64,000 bases of DNA, from positions 1 to 64,000 of the forward strand of contig CAKOHE010000061.1 in the NCBI GenBank assembly GCA_934047225.1. The letters are read 5' to 3'. The notes under the pieces were generated by a model. The model was not told the DNA's origin. It ran no database searches and saw only the letters and a list, made by a program, of their open reading frames with translations. Position 1 is the stretch's first letter, and each line of letters starts with the position of its first letter. Shown one piece after another: positions 52,796 through 64,000 of this stretch. Source of the DNA: Ypsolopha sequella. Its lineage: Eukaryota; Arthropoda; Insecta; Lepidoptera; Ypsolophidae. The translations under genes and the position numbers were made by a program.

Positions 52796-54601
52796 TTTCG
52801 CACTTTAACTTTAACGTAGAATTTTTCGTTTTAGGCGTCTTTAATGCAAAGCAGCATACCACCAACGTCATCTAGTGTCATACAAATTTATAGATGCAGC
52901 TGGAAACATACATTTTGTATAGACTTTGTATGGAAATATTAAATTACCAACCGCAAATAACATTTTTATATTATTTTGTTGCAATGTACACTTAACACTA
53001 ACTGCATGCAAAATTTCAATTTTGTAGGCCTGCTAGAACACCTTTAGACTTTTGATGGTGTGTCAGTCAGTCAGTGACAAAATAAGGGAACTTTGACTTG
53101 AGATATTTCGTAATCAAATATAGGTACAAAGTTGTAATTTGGGGTCAGAAGTAGGATCAGTAAGTACTCTTGGTTCCTGAAATTTCAGACTTCTAGCTTC
53201 ACCCACAACGAAGATACAGGGGGGTTGAAAGTGCCGTGAGTTGCTTCGAGAAAAGGATGGTACGGCCGTTCCGCGTTTTTTCTGCGAGACTTTGCGGGGG
53301 CACTGCCGTGCCCCCAGATTTACAACTTACAGTTTTATTTATGCAGGGGCTTCTTCAAATAAGGGTGCCGTCTCTTGGAAAATTCAATAAGTGAGTAAAG
53401 AAAACGTTTTCATACGAAACATGAATTACAGACGATGTTACTAAACGATGACGTAGTGACTTAAAAAAAATTAAAATTGTTTTCGTCTTCTTATGATATA
53501 TTTTTGTCGGCTCCTTTTTCATATACGGGACTTGAAAATAATTAAATTTAGTTTTTAATTTCATCTCCAGTTTTGCGTAAACATTCTACGCAACATACCA
53601 AAATTGCAAGTCTTTACCACGTTCCGTCTAAGCTACAGACCCGGAACATACTGACGGACAGACAGACAGCAGAGTGACATTAAAAGGACTCCGTTTTGCT
53701 CTTTGAATACGAAACCCTAAGAACAATTTATCGGTCATATTTCTCACAATATAACTGACTGACTGATTTATGTAAAATTTGCAATTTTGCTGGTCACTGT
53801 TAGTTAACTTGTAAAGAGTTACTTTTGTTATTTGAATCATAGAGTTAGGAACTATAAGACATGTTTTTGTAGCATCTTGTCGCATGAATTACAGGGAAGT
53901 GGAAGTGTAAAGAATACCACTCTCAGTTTTCCTCCTAGATGGCGATATGCGAAAAAAAATACGGGTGTTTCTGTTCTGTGTATTTCATGAAATAAACGGA
54001 AAATTATAATAAATTTCTGGTATATGCATCTTGACTATATAATCTAGGGATTTGAAATTGGAAAACATGTTTGGATAAATTTTCCTCGATAGAAATAATT
54101 GTTGAAATGAAAACTTCAAACACAGTTTTTCTCCTCGTTTGACTAATAGGAACCATATACAGAACTCAAACATATTTTATAAGGTGTGATACATCAATAT
54201 CTAGAGATTTGATATTTGAAATTTTGCTACCTATTTTAGTTTTTTTATAAAAATTATAAAACTAACATTTTTTGCTTTCGCTCTGTAACCGCCCCTTTCA
54301 CACTGCGCGATTTTTCGCTTTGAGTGATAGTGACAAAAATAAAATTCGCTTTGCTCGTCTTCCGAAATTATGATCACACTTATTTTGACTTTTGATTGAA
54401 TATCGTCATAAATTTCACAAAACACAAGTAACGAAATTTATTTGAGACAATCCGATCCTAAAAGTTATTATTTAATAATTCTATGATGACACAGGTGACT
54501 GAATGGCGAGCAAATGAAAAAAATTGGCCAATCAATGCGTTTATGCACTGATGTACCCCACTTCCTCACACCCCGCTCAACTATTACTTAATACCACTAG
54601 C
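52796..54601. other. Repeat debris, no gene
   Basis: Includes a near-perfect GC hairpin at 53296-53315 (gggggcactg then ccgtgccccc) inside an element-like stretch. No recognised protein. Confidence 0.4.
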
Positions 54602-54666
54602 ATTGTAGTAACATACATTGTAGTAACATACATTGTAGTAACTTAATACGTTACTACAATGTATGT
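54602..54666. repeat. Small tandem/inverted repeat
   Basis: cattgtagtaaca repeated three times, followed by its complement gttactacaatg, forming a hairpin. Confidence 0.7.
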
Positions 54667-54804
54667 TTGTGTCTATCGAAATTAGAGGTTTTATAACGCC
54701 GAAACTTTCTAGCGAATTTGTGAAAAATATGATATGATTACAGATAAATCGTATCGTATTTTTATAATTTTGACAGCGTTATTATGATAAAACGGATATG
54801 ACAA

Positions 54805-56410
54805 CCCAAGTAGCATTTTACTCCATTTAAGAGTACACATTTAGTTGCCATGTGTACTTGAAGCATTATTACAGTTCACTCGTGATGTAGAAGCTGCATT
54901 ATTGCGATTAATAACACCTACACCTGTCTAAGGGACTTATAGAAGTGTAGAGTTACACTCTTATACGATTGTTGGTGTAATAATACTCTAACAACTATCC
55001 TTTAGTCAGCCGTCTGACTAAGAGCATTATAGGAGGGTAGAGATACGGCAACCGCTGTTTAACGGCCTACTTGTACGATGTTATGGAGCTAGCATTTTAA
55101 TAGAACACATGTGGTCATTTATAAAGCCAAAGGCTGTTATGTTTACTTGTTTTAGACTGTTATACAGCTAGTAGCTGTAGTAGGACTTATTTGTGATCAT
55201 TAAAATAACCTTTTTTTACTATCTGTACAGAAGTGTTTAAATGGTTCACATGTGCACTGTAGGCTGTTAAAAGGACTACATGTGTTGTCCATTAACATCA
55301 ATAGCAGTTTATTTGTCCACAAGTACTACTCTTATTTGCTGTAAGCTGAACATGAATGTGAATGTGATATTCTATTACACTTATCCCACTGGTATCTCAC
55401 ACGAAAACAAAAAGTGATTTTTGTTAGTTTGTTACAAAATTTGTACTTTAGGTACTCATACTTGTCTTAGTACATGGGCTAGGCGATTTAACGGACAATA
55501 ATTATTATTGTGGATCTCTAAAGTTTTAGTATATTGAAAGAATTAAACGATGATACACAATTGACCTGAAATACATCTTAAAGCTCTACATAAGGTCACA
55601 TGTGAACCTATTAAATGCTCACCGCATTAAATTGGACTTATAACAGTTCACATAGCCGTTTTTCATTTCCACCATGTTGTTCTACGTAACCTAAAATATT
55701 TACCAAATAAATCTCCAAAATTATCATGCAGATTTATCACAAAATACGCAGATAGAGCGATTGAGTTTTGGTTTCATGTTATAATTAATTACTGTAGTAT
55801 AATTATAATGCCAATATAATATCAAAAACTGAAAATTCTAGATTTCCTCTCAGCCAGTTTTAAATATTTTAAAATGAATATCGCGTTTTTTCAGAGGCGC
55901 GTGAATATTTTAGCTGTAAATATGTATACATTTCACGATAAAGTTGCATTCCCATGGCATTAACATTATTAAGTATACCGCGTGTTATCATAAATTTTTA
56001 TCCTTGATCAGCCGGAGTTAATGTTTCTGATGGCACACACAAAACCAAACCAATGAGGAAATTAATAATAAAATAAAGAAATAATAGGACACATGTGAAT
56101 TTGAGGCTGTGTATTTAGCCACTTGTTACTCTTTATTACACTCATGTATGTTGTATGGTTCACACTGCGTCCCATATAGTGCCGTAAGTCAGCCTTAAGT
56201 CCACATGTTACTACTTAAACTGCTATTATAATGCTATTATACTGCTAATGTACAGCCATAGTGAACTTAAGGCTGTCTAATTTGTGCCCAAACTGGTTCT
56301 ATAAGAGCATTATAGCAAGCTATACAGCTCTTATACAGCTGACTTACACAGCTTGTGGAGTACATGTGAACGACTAGACATCTTATATAGAACCCCGAAT
56401 GCTACTTGGG
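54805..56410. mobile_element. 1.6-kb TIR element rich in ACATGTG palindromes
   Basis: Perfect 13-bp inverted ends: cccaagtagcatt at 54805-54817 and aatgctacttggg at 56398-56410. Both ends are followed inwards by loosely repeated strings (gctgttat, ggacttatag, acatgtg). ACATGTG occurs six times that I can count (near 55107, 55243, 55284, 55604, 56090, 56360), and variants more often. The centre (about 55690-56080) is plain AT-rich DNA. No coding frame, so it is a large non-autonomous element of unknown family. Confidence 0.65.
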
Positions 56411-56899
56411 AATGTAGCTGCGGCAGACACAATGTATGATTTTTTTTACAAAACGCCTGAAAGTAAAACCTTATAAACAAGGGCGTTGTAAGACTGAGAG
56501 AAGGAACTCATAAATCTGGGACAAAAGAAGCTGTCTAAACGCATACCATAAGCGGAATCTCATGAAACAATAGTATAACAGATAAGCGAATAAAAGGTGT
56601 TAGAGTAGTTCCCGAGATAAACGCGTAATGAAGAACCCGGTGAATTGATAACGATCCGTGGCTTATTCGGAACCCCGATTCGGGGATTATACGATTTTAG
56701 ATTGTCTGAACCCCGTGCTTACCCGTTAGACTAAAGTTTAACGAGAAAATACGTAGTTCCCTAAAGTCGCTGTAAGTAGCAAACTTTACAACGTGATGCC
56801 TATATAAATTGAACGTGAACCTTGTTGCGATCAGCTGCTTGTGTATATGAATTTCATTACGCAAATACTAGTAGGTATACTTAAGACTGTACCTGAGCC
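56411..56899. other. Spacer without recognised gene
   Basis: Non-coding; several short strings recall dispersed repeats but nothing can be delimited. Confidence 0.35.
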
Positions 56900-57389
56900 T
56901 AGAGCATGACCAACTCCAGTCTATCTAGGATTCGTTTGAAGAAATTCGGACTCTCCTTCTATTGAAAAAAATATATTTGGTTTACTAATCTTTTCTCTAG
57001 GGATCTTACGTATAAACAATGTACTAAGGCTTATACTTTTGTCAAAGAAAAATGTTTTGCAACCTCTTTTTTTTTGGTTTTCAAACGTTCGCTTGAAGAA
57101 CGCGGTTAAGAAATCAACTTAATATTTTTTCATAAAATAGGTAATACAAATATGAAGGTATATCACCTAAATTCAATATTTTTTTCCCTACAAAATATTT
57201 CAGTATTAGCTAAAAACACACCAATTTGTTGTTTCGCTGCGTGATCACTAGTATTACGCGTCTAAAAAAAAGAGGCCAAAGAGCCAACATATAATCGCCT
57301 CTATGAAAAGCGTATAAAGTCTTTGCCATTAGACTTATTGTGCTGGACGGATAATAAAAAAAGTTGCTAGAGTATGCCATCTTCTTAAT
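56900..57389 (-). repeat. Dispersed repeat A, copy 2
   Basis: Inverted partner of 11219-11700. The best-conserved part is 57200-57389. Unlike the first copy it has no MITE beside it. Confidence 0.75.
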
Positions 57390-58562
57390 TTTCACGTGAA
57401 AAGCGTTGTCTTTGCCTGTGAGAAAAAAATGTTGAAATTAAACAGCAAATACATTTTTTTTATCAGTATATGGCCTTTAATTATTATAATTTGTATATGG
57501 ATAATATTTAGGAAAATTTATCGTCGAATAACAGTCATATATCGCATTTTTTTTCTTTCTTTTTGTTATTTTCTCAATATGAAATCAGAAATTAAAAAGA
57601 AAAATCATATACTAATAAGTTGGGGAAATAGCCCTTGGGTCTAGGACGAATCCAAGCCTTGGGCCCAAGAAAATGATGAATCCCTTACAGAATGATGACC
57701 AAGAGGTGACATCGTAATTACTCGTAAAACTCGAATGAAATCAAAATATGAGATTTTATAACCGGCAATGGGCAAAAACGAGCAACCAATTATGCCTATG
57801 GCATTCGTCATGCTTGTTTAAAGCTACCTCCTTATGGTAGTACCGCGGTGCGACAGTATGTATTTGTTTTGATGATAATGAAACCGTCTCTAGATTTATT
57901 GTTTAAGCCTGGATCGTGTGGGATCAGGGTTGTTTACCTTTTTCATTTCTCCAGTTTTGAAATGAAACCTTAATAATTTAATTTGGGGGCCTTCGTTATT
58001 TATCTTTTGGAGAAGTTAAATAAGATTAAGTACAATGAATCCTTGGGTAGATTTTCTATGGAGTGTGAATAACAGATTTTTTAACACGCTTTTTTCGTTT
58101 GAGGTAACTTTAATTTCTACAGCCAAATTCATACCGGACACTCGCCGTAACTGTTAAAAACTTGTTTGTTAAATTCCTTTTTGCTTAATACTAAACAGAT
58201 GAGGGTTAGATTTGGATATATTACAAAAGCAAATGTCATACGTTTCTAAAAATTCCAAAAAAAAATTTTTTTTTTGTTCGTATTTTTACTGTCACCGTCA
58301 TAAAAAGACTAGCGCGGCGGTTTTGGCGGGAAAATCGCATTGAAATAACGAAATGTTTCGCCAATTTTTTTTTCTACAGCTTTACGTGATCGCGACTCAT
58401 TAGAGTCAAAGCTCCTTACTAACTCCAATATTCCAATTCAAATAGTAAGAAATGAGATATTAAATACATCTTGCGTATTATGACATATTATGTTTTAATA
58501 AAGCACAACTGCATATGTCATAAATTCTGCATTTTATCCCGTATTTGTTGAAAATTGGGTAA
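57390..58562. other. Spacer without recognised gene
   Basis: AT-rich, no recognised domain. A plus-strand frame at 57396-57644 is hydrophobic and lysine-rich but resembles nothing known to me and is probably chance. Confidence 0.35.
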
Positions 58563-58985
58563 GAAAGAAAGAAAGAAAATATTTATTTCAGACAAATCCA
58601 TATCTTAGTTAGTAACAATATATGCTTAAAAACTATGTTAGTATCTTAATCTAAACACAAAAACAAAAAAGACAAAACGAGAACACAGAAAAGTTACCAG
58701 AAGTCGCTGTTGCAGACATCACACAATTAAATTGAGTGATGCCTACAACAATGTCCTCCTGGTGAAGCACTGTGACTCCAAGTGAACCCTGTTCCAGAAT
58801 CCCAGAACAAGACTGTTCCAACGATCAAAAATGCCCTCCAAGATGCTGTTGGAGCTGCCCCTTAAACGACTCATAAGGGAAGGCACACGTTTTCGGACTA
58901 TTGCTGTGAAGCTATCAGTCTGTGCCTCCGCGAACATTCCTGATGCGCTGCAGTATTGTGGCAGCCCTAAGAAACAGTTTTTTTT
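58563..58985 (-). mobile_element. 5'-truncated LINE, C-terminus and tail
   Basis: The minus strand encodes the last residues of a LINE ORF2 (SGMFAEAQTDSFTAIVRKRV, then RGSSNSILEGIFDRW) to a stop at 58743. A 3' UTR with AATAAA and a (tttc)n tail follow, ending near 58563. The C-terminal pattern is one that I recall from LINEs abundant in Lepidoptera. It is dead by truncation. Confidence 0.75.
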
Positions 58986-60069
58986 TTTAATTTGTAGTTA
59001 GGCCAATAGCTTAATAGGTTTAAAATGATCTCTAGAGATTGAATTAAGAATCAAGGTACGTTTAAACAGAGTTTAATTTCCTAAATCGACTGGATTCGAC
59101 GTTTTCGACATTCTAAAATGTCACATTTCACATTTTTACAGGGATAGTCACCTTAATAGACAGTCATTTTAAGCATTTTATAGTGCCTCCCTAATTCCTA
59201 ACTTTACATAAAAGGTTTGTATATTTAACAATATCTAGTAGTTTGCTCCGAACTGTGAACTTGTGATTTGATCTTGACCGATTCAGCTCATGTTCGATCT
59301 TGAAAATTCTTTTTGTCTCATTTACTCGCCTAGCCATGACGTTCCGATCACCGATACTCGAGTTATCGTGGGACAAACATTTATACATACATACAAATTG
59401 TTCAAGTAGACTCAGAGAACTTCAATCGCTTTGTCACTCACTTGATCAATTAAGCCCTTGCGAAAAACTTGCATGAAAAATATAAATATACCTTTATTGA
59501 AAAACAAAACAATCCAATTATATCAGAAATCAAAAGGCTGAAGGCGATGAAAGGGGAAAACACTTATAAATTCTCTCTTTAACAAATATAAACAAAAAAT
59601 AAAGCTAATAAACGTGCCAGTATTCCGACGTGTCAGAAAAAAGAGAATTGTTTTTTCGGACGCAACTTTTATAACTCAATTTCACTCTTAAAACAAAAAG
59701 TTTTCTAATCAATCAATCGACAATATATGTATCATCTAACAACGTTTTCATTATTTTTGGTGGGAAAGTAAGAAAAATGATAATATATATTTATATCTGT
59801 ATTATTTTGAGAAGAGACAAAAAAAGATTTATCATTTGTAACGAATATGTAGCAGTATTATTATAATTTTGTTTCTACGATAATACTGTACTATTTTTTC
59901 AAGGAAAGATAAATATTATATTAAGGATTCGATCTTGAACGCTTTAATATTTATAAACCTTTCTGTTGCCTAGTGCTAAAATTTTAGCTTATTTTGGAAT
60001 TGCCACATATGTACTCACAGTAAACGTTAGTTTTGTTGCGGTTACTTATTTTGTTTCAGGTGCGCAAAT
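58986..60069. other. AT-rich spacer without recognised gene
   Basis: No domain-bearing frame. Another reversed element tail may start near 59485 (taaatataccttta) but cannot be delimited. Confidence 0.35.
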
Positions 60070-60073
60070 TTAA

Positions 60074-60838
60074 CCCTTAAGTACAATACCATTTTCATAC
60101 TACACTCTTACTATTCTCGGTCCGTACGGACCCGTAATTTTCATCATGTCACTTTTCATGAAACAGTTAAGTTTTTAGTGTTATTTCAGTTTTATTTTAC
60201 CGTTACTTCTGTCTATGAATTATTTGTAAGCGTAAAATAGTACGCTGACTCAAAATTCTTAGGATAAATCATGATCAAAAATGTTCGTTGCACTAACGTC
60301 TCTATGACCTATTTCATTTCATTAGAAAATTTAACTTATTTGCCCAAATCCTTAAAGACTAGATTTAAACAGAATTAAAACTTTTAATGGTAAATCTAAA
60401 AATAAAATAAAAATATGTTGGTAAAATTTGTACCTAAGAAAACCATAACCGAAGCAAAAATCCCAACAACGCAAGAAAAAAGTTACATGACCTCAAATGA
60501 CATATCAACAAAACAGAAGTAATATGTACCTGTGTAATAAGTACTAGTCATAAGTACTTGTGTGCAAAACAAATGTTATATTATTGTTAGTTATGTCAGA
60601 AAAAAATACCTTTATTATTTACACCCACTATTACTTTTCTGGTTCCGTACGAACCCGAGTTTGCGTAATTCTCAGAAACAATTAAAATAGCCGTGCTTCT
60701 CGTATTACTGTTTGCTTGGCATCAACGAGTTAGGAAGGTATAGAGAGGAGAGCAAGGTGGTAGCTAATTAGATGTATGAGTTATTAACTAAAGTCAGTTT
60801 GCGCTCGGGTCTATACGGACCCGTTTAGCACTCAAGGG
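60074..60838. mobile_element. piggyBac-type MITE, about 765 bp
   Basis: The left end is TTAA (60070-60073) then cccttaagtac; the right end is gcactcaaggg then TCAA (60839-60842), a one-base change from the TTAA duplication expected of piggyBac elements. Subterminal copies of ggtccgtacggacccg occur at 60118-60133 and, altered, near 60641 and 60806, as in piggyBac-like elements. No transposase frame, so non-autonomous. Confidence 0.75.
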
Positions 60839-61043
60839 TCAAATTACTTATTTTGTTTACTTAGCGGTCTCCCAACGCATTTCTGGGTCAACAATAATTT
60901 GATACTACATCTAATGTTTACTTTTTAAGTGATTGTTTTAAACATCAACTTTTTTTTTATTTAAATTGTACTCGTGTACCCAACTACTCATCAAGACCGA
61001 TTAAATGAGCCTAAACACGATATATCTAAAATAAATTTTCAAG

Positions 61044-61226
61044 GCGCAGACAATCCTGGTAGCAGCGTCAGGTCCAGATTACCACTATCCATCATCGGAA
61101 TCACAAAGGAGGAGAAGGAGTAAAAGACATAAATATTCCATTAATGTATATAAAATTTATGTACCGACTCGGAAAAGAGCCCGTTACAAATTTTTATCAA
61201 ATACAGCTAAGAATCATTCCAATTAA
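61044..61226 (+). other. Unexplained open frame, possible terminal exon
   Basis: 61 codons with no stop in otherwise stop-rich DNA, from 61044 to TAA at 61224-61226. It follows a weak acceptor (aaattttcaag). It encodes a mixed and then basic peptide (ILVAASGPDYHYPSSESQ, then RRRRSKRHKYS and VYKIYVPTRKRARYKF). The composition looks protein-like, but I do not recognise it and no first exon is visible. Chance remains possible. Confidence 0.25.
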
Positions 61227-61256
61227 ACAACAGTAAGTGCGCGTTAGTATGGCGGT

Positions 61257-61434
61257 AGCGTTCATTCACCCTTTTCTACCACTGTACTCGTTTTTGCGGT
61301 AGCGATACTTTTATATGTTCCGCGTAACGTGCGAAAGTACTGTCTCTAAGCGTACTATAGTAGCGGCGCCAATATGGCCGCCCAATATGGCCGCTACCTG
61401 AGTATGATAGCACAAAAGGGGTGAATGACCGCTA
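61257..61434. mobile_element. Imperfect foldback MITE
   Basis: tagcgttcattcaccctttt (61257-61276) pairs with aaaaggggtgaatgaccgcta (61414-61434). An internal doublet caatatggccgc is repeated. No coding capacity. Confidence 0.55.
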
Positions 61435-63202
61435 TGAGCATAGCCTGTGACAGGCATAGGCGTCAAACTAATAAGTTACGGCACTCCTTCGTTTTTCGAC
61501 GTCACGGGGGTTAAAAATTAAAAATTTTACGACAAAATAGGTACATTTATTTATATAAAGGTCTTTAGGTATATTGAACATATCAATTTCATTATTCATT
61601 AACTAGGTGTTTTAATTTAACACTACTAGCTTATACCCTCCGTTCTATATGTAGAAATCGACCACTGAATTTTCAGGACAAATGTAGCACGTATACTCGT
61701 CAATATTAGCCCAAGGCCTATAACAACATTCGCTTGCTTGACAAAATATTTCCCTACCATTTATTAGCTAATAGTAGGGTATGCGCAAAGTCAGGAATTT
61801 CGAAGACAAGTCTTCGCAGTTGATTGATGAATGTCGTGTTGCGACGACGTGTACATCGTGTGTCGACAGGACGAGCGTAGGGTTTCCAGAAGGCAGTAAT
61901 TTAGCAGACAATTTGTATTTGTCACTCTCGCTTTTCTTGCGCATTTTTCATCCATCAACATTTGTTATTAATATTATATAGAAAACATTTTTGGTGTTCC
62001 CTTTTTCGGAGACGGGGAACTAAGATGATTTTGGATTTCGCCAAAAAGGATAAATTCCTTACACTCCTCCTCGTCTGAAACTGAAGAACGGCTGAGTCGA
62101 TTGAACTGAAAGGCTTGTTTTTGTTGAAACACCTTCATCAAAATACATCCAATTGATTAAACCCTGATTTCACAGTTGAGCATTTCAAATTAAGCGATGC
62201 TTAAGTATAAAATGCAGCGCTGTGATTGGCCCAACAGTAGCTGCAGTATCGGTTAGCGAGATTTTCTTAAATCATAAACTTGGGGAAAGTCTTACATTAA
62301 GCAAGTTGATTGTTGTGATTGTTGGCACTTGGCAGAACTTATCAGGCATTATGAAGAAACACTTGTACTTTTCAACAAATTTTCTAATTGTACTTGGTCT
62401 ACTCGGCCTAACCAGTTTCGCTCTAACAGCATTATCAAGAACTTTAACTTGAGAATTTAAGAACAAAACTCAATAAATTATGTTAACATTGCTTGGTCTA
62501 CGAACAAATATTAATAAGGAGAGGGTATCCGAAGAAATCGGTCCTGCTCCAACGTTTTCATTTCACACTTGTCTATCCTGCTCAGTGGAAGCGAGCCACT
62601 TAGAAATATCGCGATTTCCAAGTGTTTATCTTAATTGTTTTGGAATGAGAAGAATGGGTTTTTAAAATAAATAGGCTATTTTATATCTATCGGCGCGACT
62701 TTGCTGTTGCGTTCATTTGCCGCAATCTTCGATGGGAGCGAGCCCGGAGAACGAACTGTTGTAAAACTTGTCCTCAAGATGTCGCTACTCGCTGCTCAGT
62801 ATTTTATGTACAGTGTAGGCTAAATTTAGGGTTCATTAATTCAATATTAATCTAGTAATGTTTCTTGTTGATAATCATTAAGTTTTGAGGCTTTCTATTG
62901 TCTGATTATTCACATCACAATGAATTAATCTAAGTTCGATCTGCAAATCTTTTCTGTTCATCCGTTTTACGCCGTAGTTTCAATCGTTCCGTAATTTCTT
63001 TATTACTAGTAGGAATAGATTAATTAAATAATAGTTTCTATTGTTTCTAATGACTGTTTAAAATATTGAATTGAATTGTCAGTAAATTGAATCATGATTA
63101 TTGTAATTACCAAGATGATGATTTATAAAAAGACACAGTTTTGTTAGCGTTGAGCGTAGAGGCTAGTTCATGCGGTTTCATGACAAGAGCTCTGATTGGT
63201 CA
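61435..63202. other. Spacer without recognised gene
   Basis: AT-rich. Overlapping short frames on both strands near 62222-62466 show no domain; nothing else can be supported. Confidence 0.35.
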
Positions 63203-64000
63203 AGACAAGACAAGACAAGACAAATACTCTTTATTGTACACCAAAGTTAATAAAATAAGGTAAAAGAACAAACTTATGAGAGAAGGTAACAAATGGCGGC
63301 CTTATCACTTATAGCGATTTCTTCCAGACAACCTTTGGGTGGAAATTAATCGTTGGAAAAAATAACGCGAAGGTGGTGCACAAAATAAATAATAATAATC
63401 AAATGGATAGCAAAATACCTAAAATAAATACACAAGTATAACATTGTACATACAAATACATATAATACGATAAATATATATACTAATATATAACAAAAAT
63501 AAATACTATAATACGTAAACCAAAAGTAAATAAATATTAGTGGCAGAAGTAGAGATTTAACTAACATTTACAAAGAAAGAAAATGATTTTTAAGTAATCT
63601 TTTGAAAACAGGCAACGAGGGAGCACGTTTAATAGCGATAGGCAAGTTATTCCACAATGTGACAGCTTTAACAGCAAAAGAATTTCCATAAAAAGTTGTA
63701 GTGTGAGATGGAATTGCCAAACGCAAATTTTCGGAGGACCGTAGAGTACGGTCATGGGTAGAGTGCAGGAATTTAAAGCAATCTTTAAGATATGATGGAG
63801 TTGAAGGATTGAACAGTACAGAATAAAGAAGAGAGAGAATGTGGGCGTCACGCCGAAGGCGAATTGGGAGCCACTGAAGTTGTAACCTAAAATCAGAAAT
63901 GTGGTCAAACTTACGAAGACCGAAAATGAACCTTATGGCGAAGTTTTGGAGGCGTTCAAGCTTATTCAGCTGTTCCGAAGTTAAATCTAGATAACAAACG
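63203..64000 (-). mobile_element. LINE 3' part, running off the right edge
   Basis: Minus-strand LINE: C-terminal ORF2 (64000-63568), a 3' UTR of about 345 bp and a microsatellite tail (tcttg/ttgtc)n at 63203-63222 (gacaagacaagaca on the plus strand). Its protein end differs from those of the other LINEs here, so it is a further family. Confidence 0.85.
63568..63999 (-). CDS. LINE ORF2, C-terminal end (partial)
   Basis: 144 codons open to the window edge, ending at TAA (63568-63570). The sequence reads LDLTSEQLNKLERLQNFAIR, then LQWLPIRLRRDAHILSLLY, HSTHDRTLRSSENLRLA and TLWNNLPIAIKRAPSLPVFK, the usual ending of a LINE RT protein after the RT domain. No break is seen in this stretch. The remaining parts (endonuclease, RT) lie outside the window. 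Confidence 0.85.
   Translation of the reverse strand, partial: VCYLDLTSEQLNKLERLQNFAIRFIFGLRKFDHISDFRLQLQWLPIRLRRDAHILSLLYSVLFNPSTPSYLKDCFKFLHSTHDRTLRSSENLRLAIPSHTTTFYGNSFAVKAVTLWNNLPIAIKRAPSLPVFKRLLKNHFLSL

Overview
The window looks like an intergenic, transposon-packed stretch of an insect nuclear genome, most likely a moth or butterfly (Lepidoptera). The evidence is an AT-rich background with no recognisable intact host gene, BEL/Pao LTR retrotransposons of three lineages, jockey-type and CR1-group LINEs (one at full length), a piggyBac-type MITE with TTAA-like ends, several TA-flanked foldback MITEs, and short dispersed GC-rich palindromes of a kind that I recall as common in lepidopteran genomes. 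The species cannot be named from sequence alone.

Layout, left to right. 1-3082: the 5' half of a BEL/Pao element on the minus strand, its gag-pol frame open and running off the window. 4328-10397: a complete BEL/Pao element on the minus strand with 189-bp LTRs and a 5-bp target duplication; its gag-pol is open except for one frame break in a run of ten Gs inside the integrase. 10.4-22.3 kb: mostly non-coding, with a MITE, dispersed repeats, a two-exon THAP-domain gene remnant (14301-15480), and a block (20.0-21.4 kb) that holds a second THAP exon and a Crypton-like exon between palindromes. 22.8-24.4 kb: a 1.6-kb satellite with an 8-bp period that keeps several reading frames open on both strands.

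26046-39004 is a three-level nest. A plus-strand BEL/Pao element (two 584-bp LTRs, TG...CA ends, 5-bp target duplication tattc) has a full-length jockey-type LINE (26490-31939) inserted in its 5' LTR with an 11-bp target duplication. A 5'-truncated LINE tail (35336-35764, minus strand) sits in its reverse transcriptase/RNase H region. The LTRs differ at only 3 positions, so the BEL insertion is recent and the LINE is younger still. Both LINE reading frames are intact, while the BEL gag-pol carries frame breaks and a stop.

39.0-40.05 kb: a MITE with perfect 53-bp arms, a second degenerate MITE, and seven near-identical 73-bp tandem copies. 40.97-44.6 kb: a second LINE whose frame breaks fall mostly in homopolymers; two of them cancel out and hide the loss of a conserved RT motif. 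45-64 kb: repeat debris, several foldback MITEs, a broken OTU-protease-like ORF (50.6-51.25 kb), a tandem triplication (51.8-52.8 kb), a 1.6-kb TIR element rich in ACATGTG (54.8-56.4 kb), a piggyBac-type MITE (60.07-60.84 kb), one unexplained 61-codon frame (61.04-61.23 kb) and, at the right edge, the C-terminus and 3' tail of another LINE on the minus strand.

No host operon, CRISPR array, rRNA or credible tRNA gene was seen. The coding content is almost entirely that of selfish elements: gag, protease, RT, RNase H and integrase for the LTR elements, and nucleic-acid-binding ORF1 plus endonuclease/RT ORF2 for the LINEs. The least expected items are the THAP, Crypton-like and OTU fragments, the satellite, and the layered insertion history.
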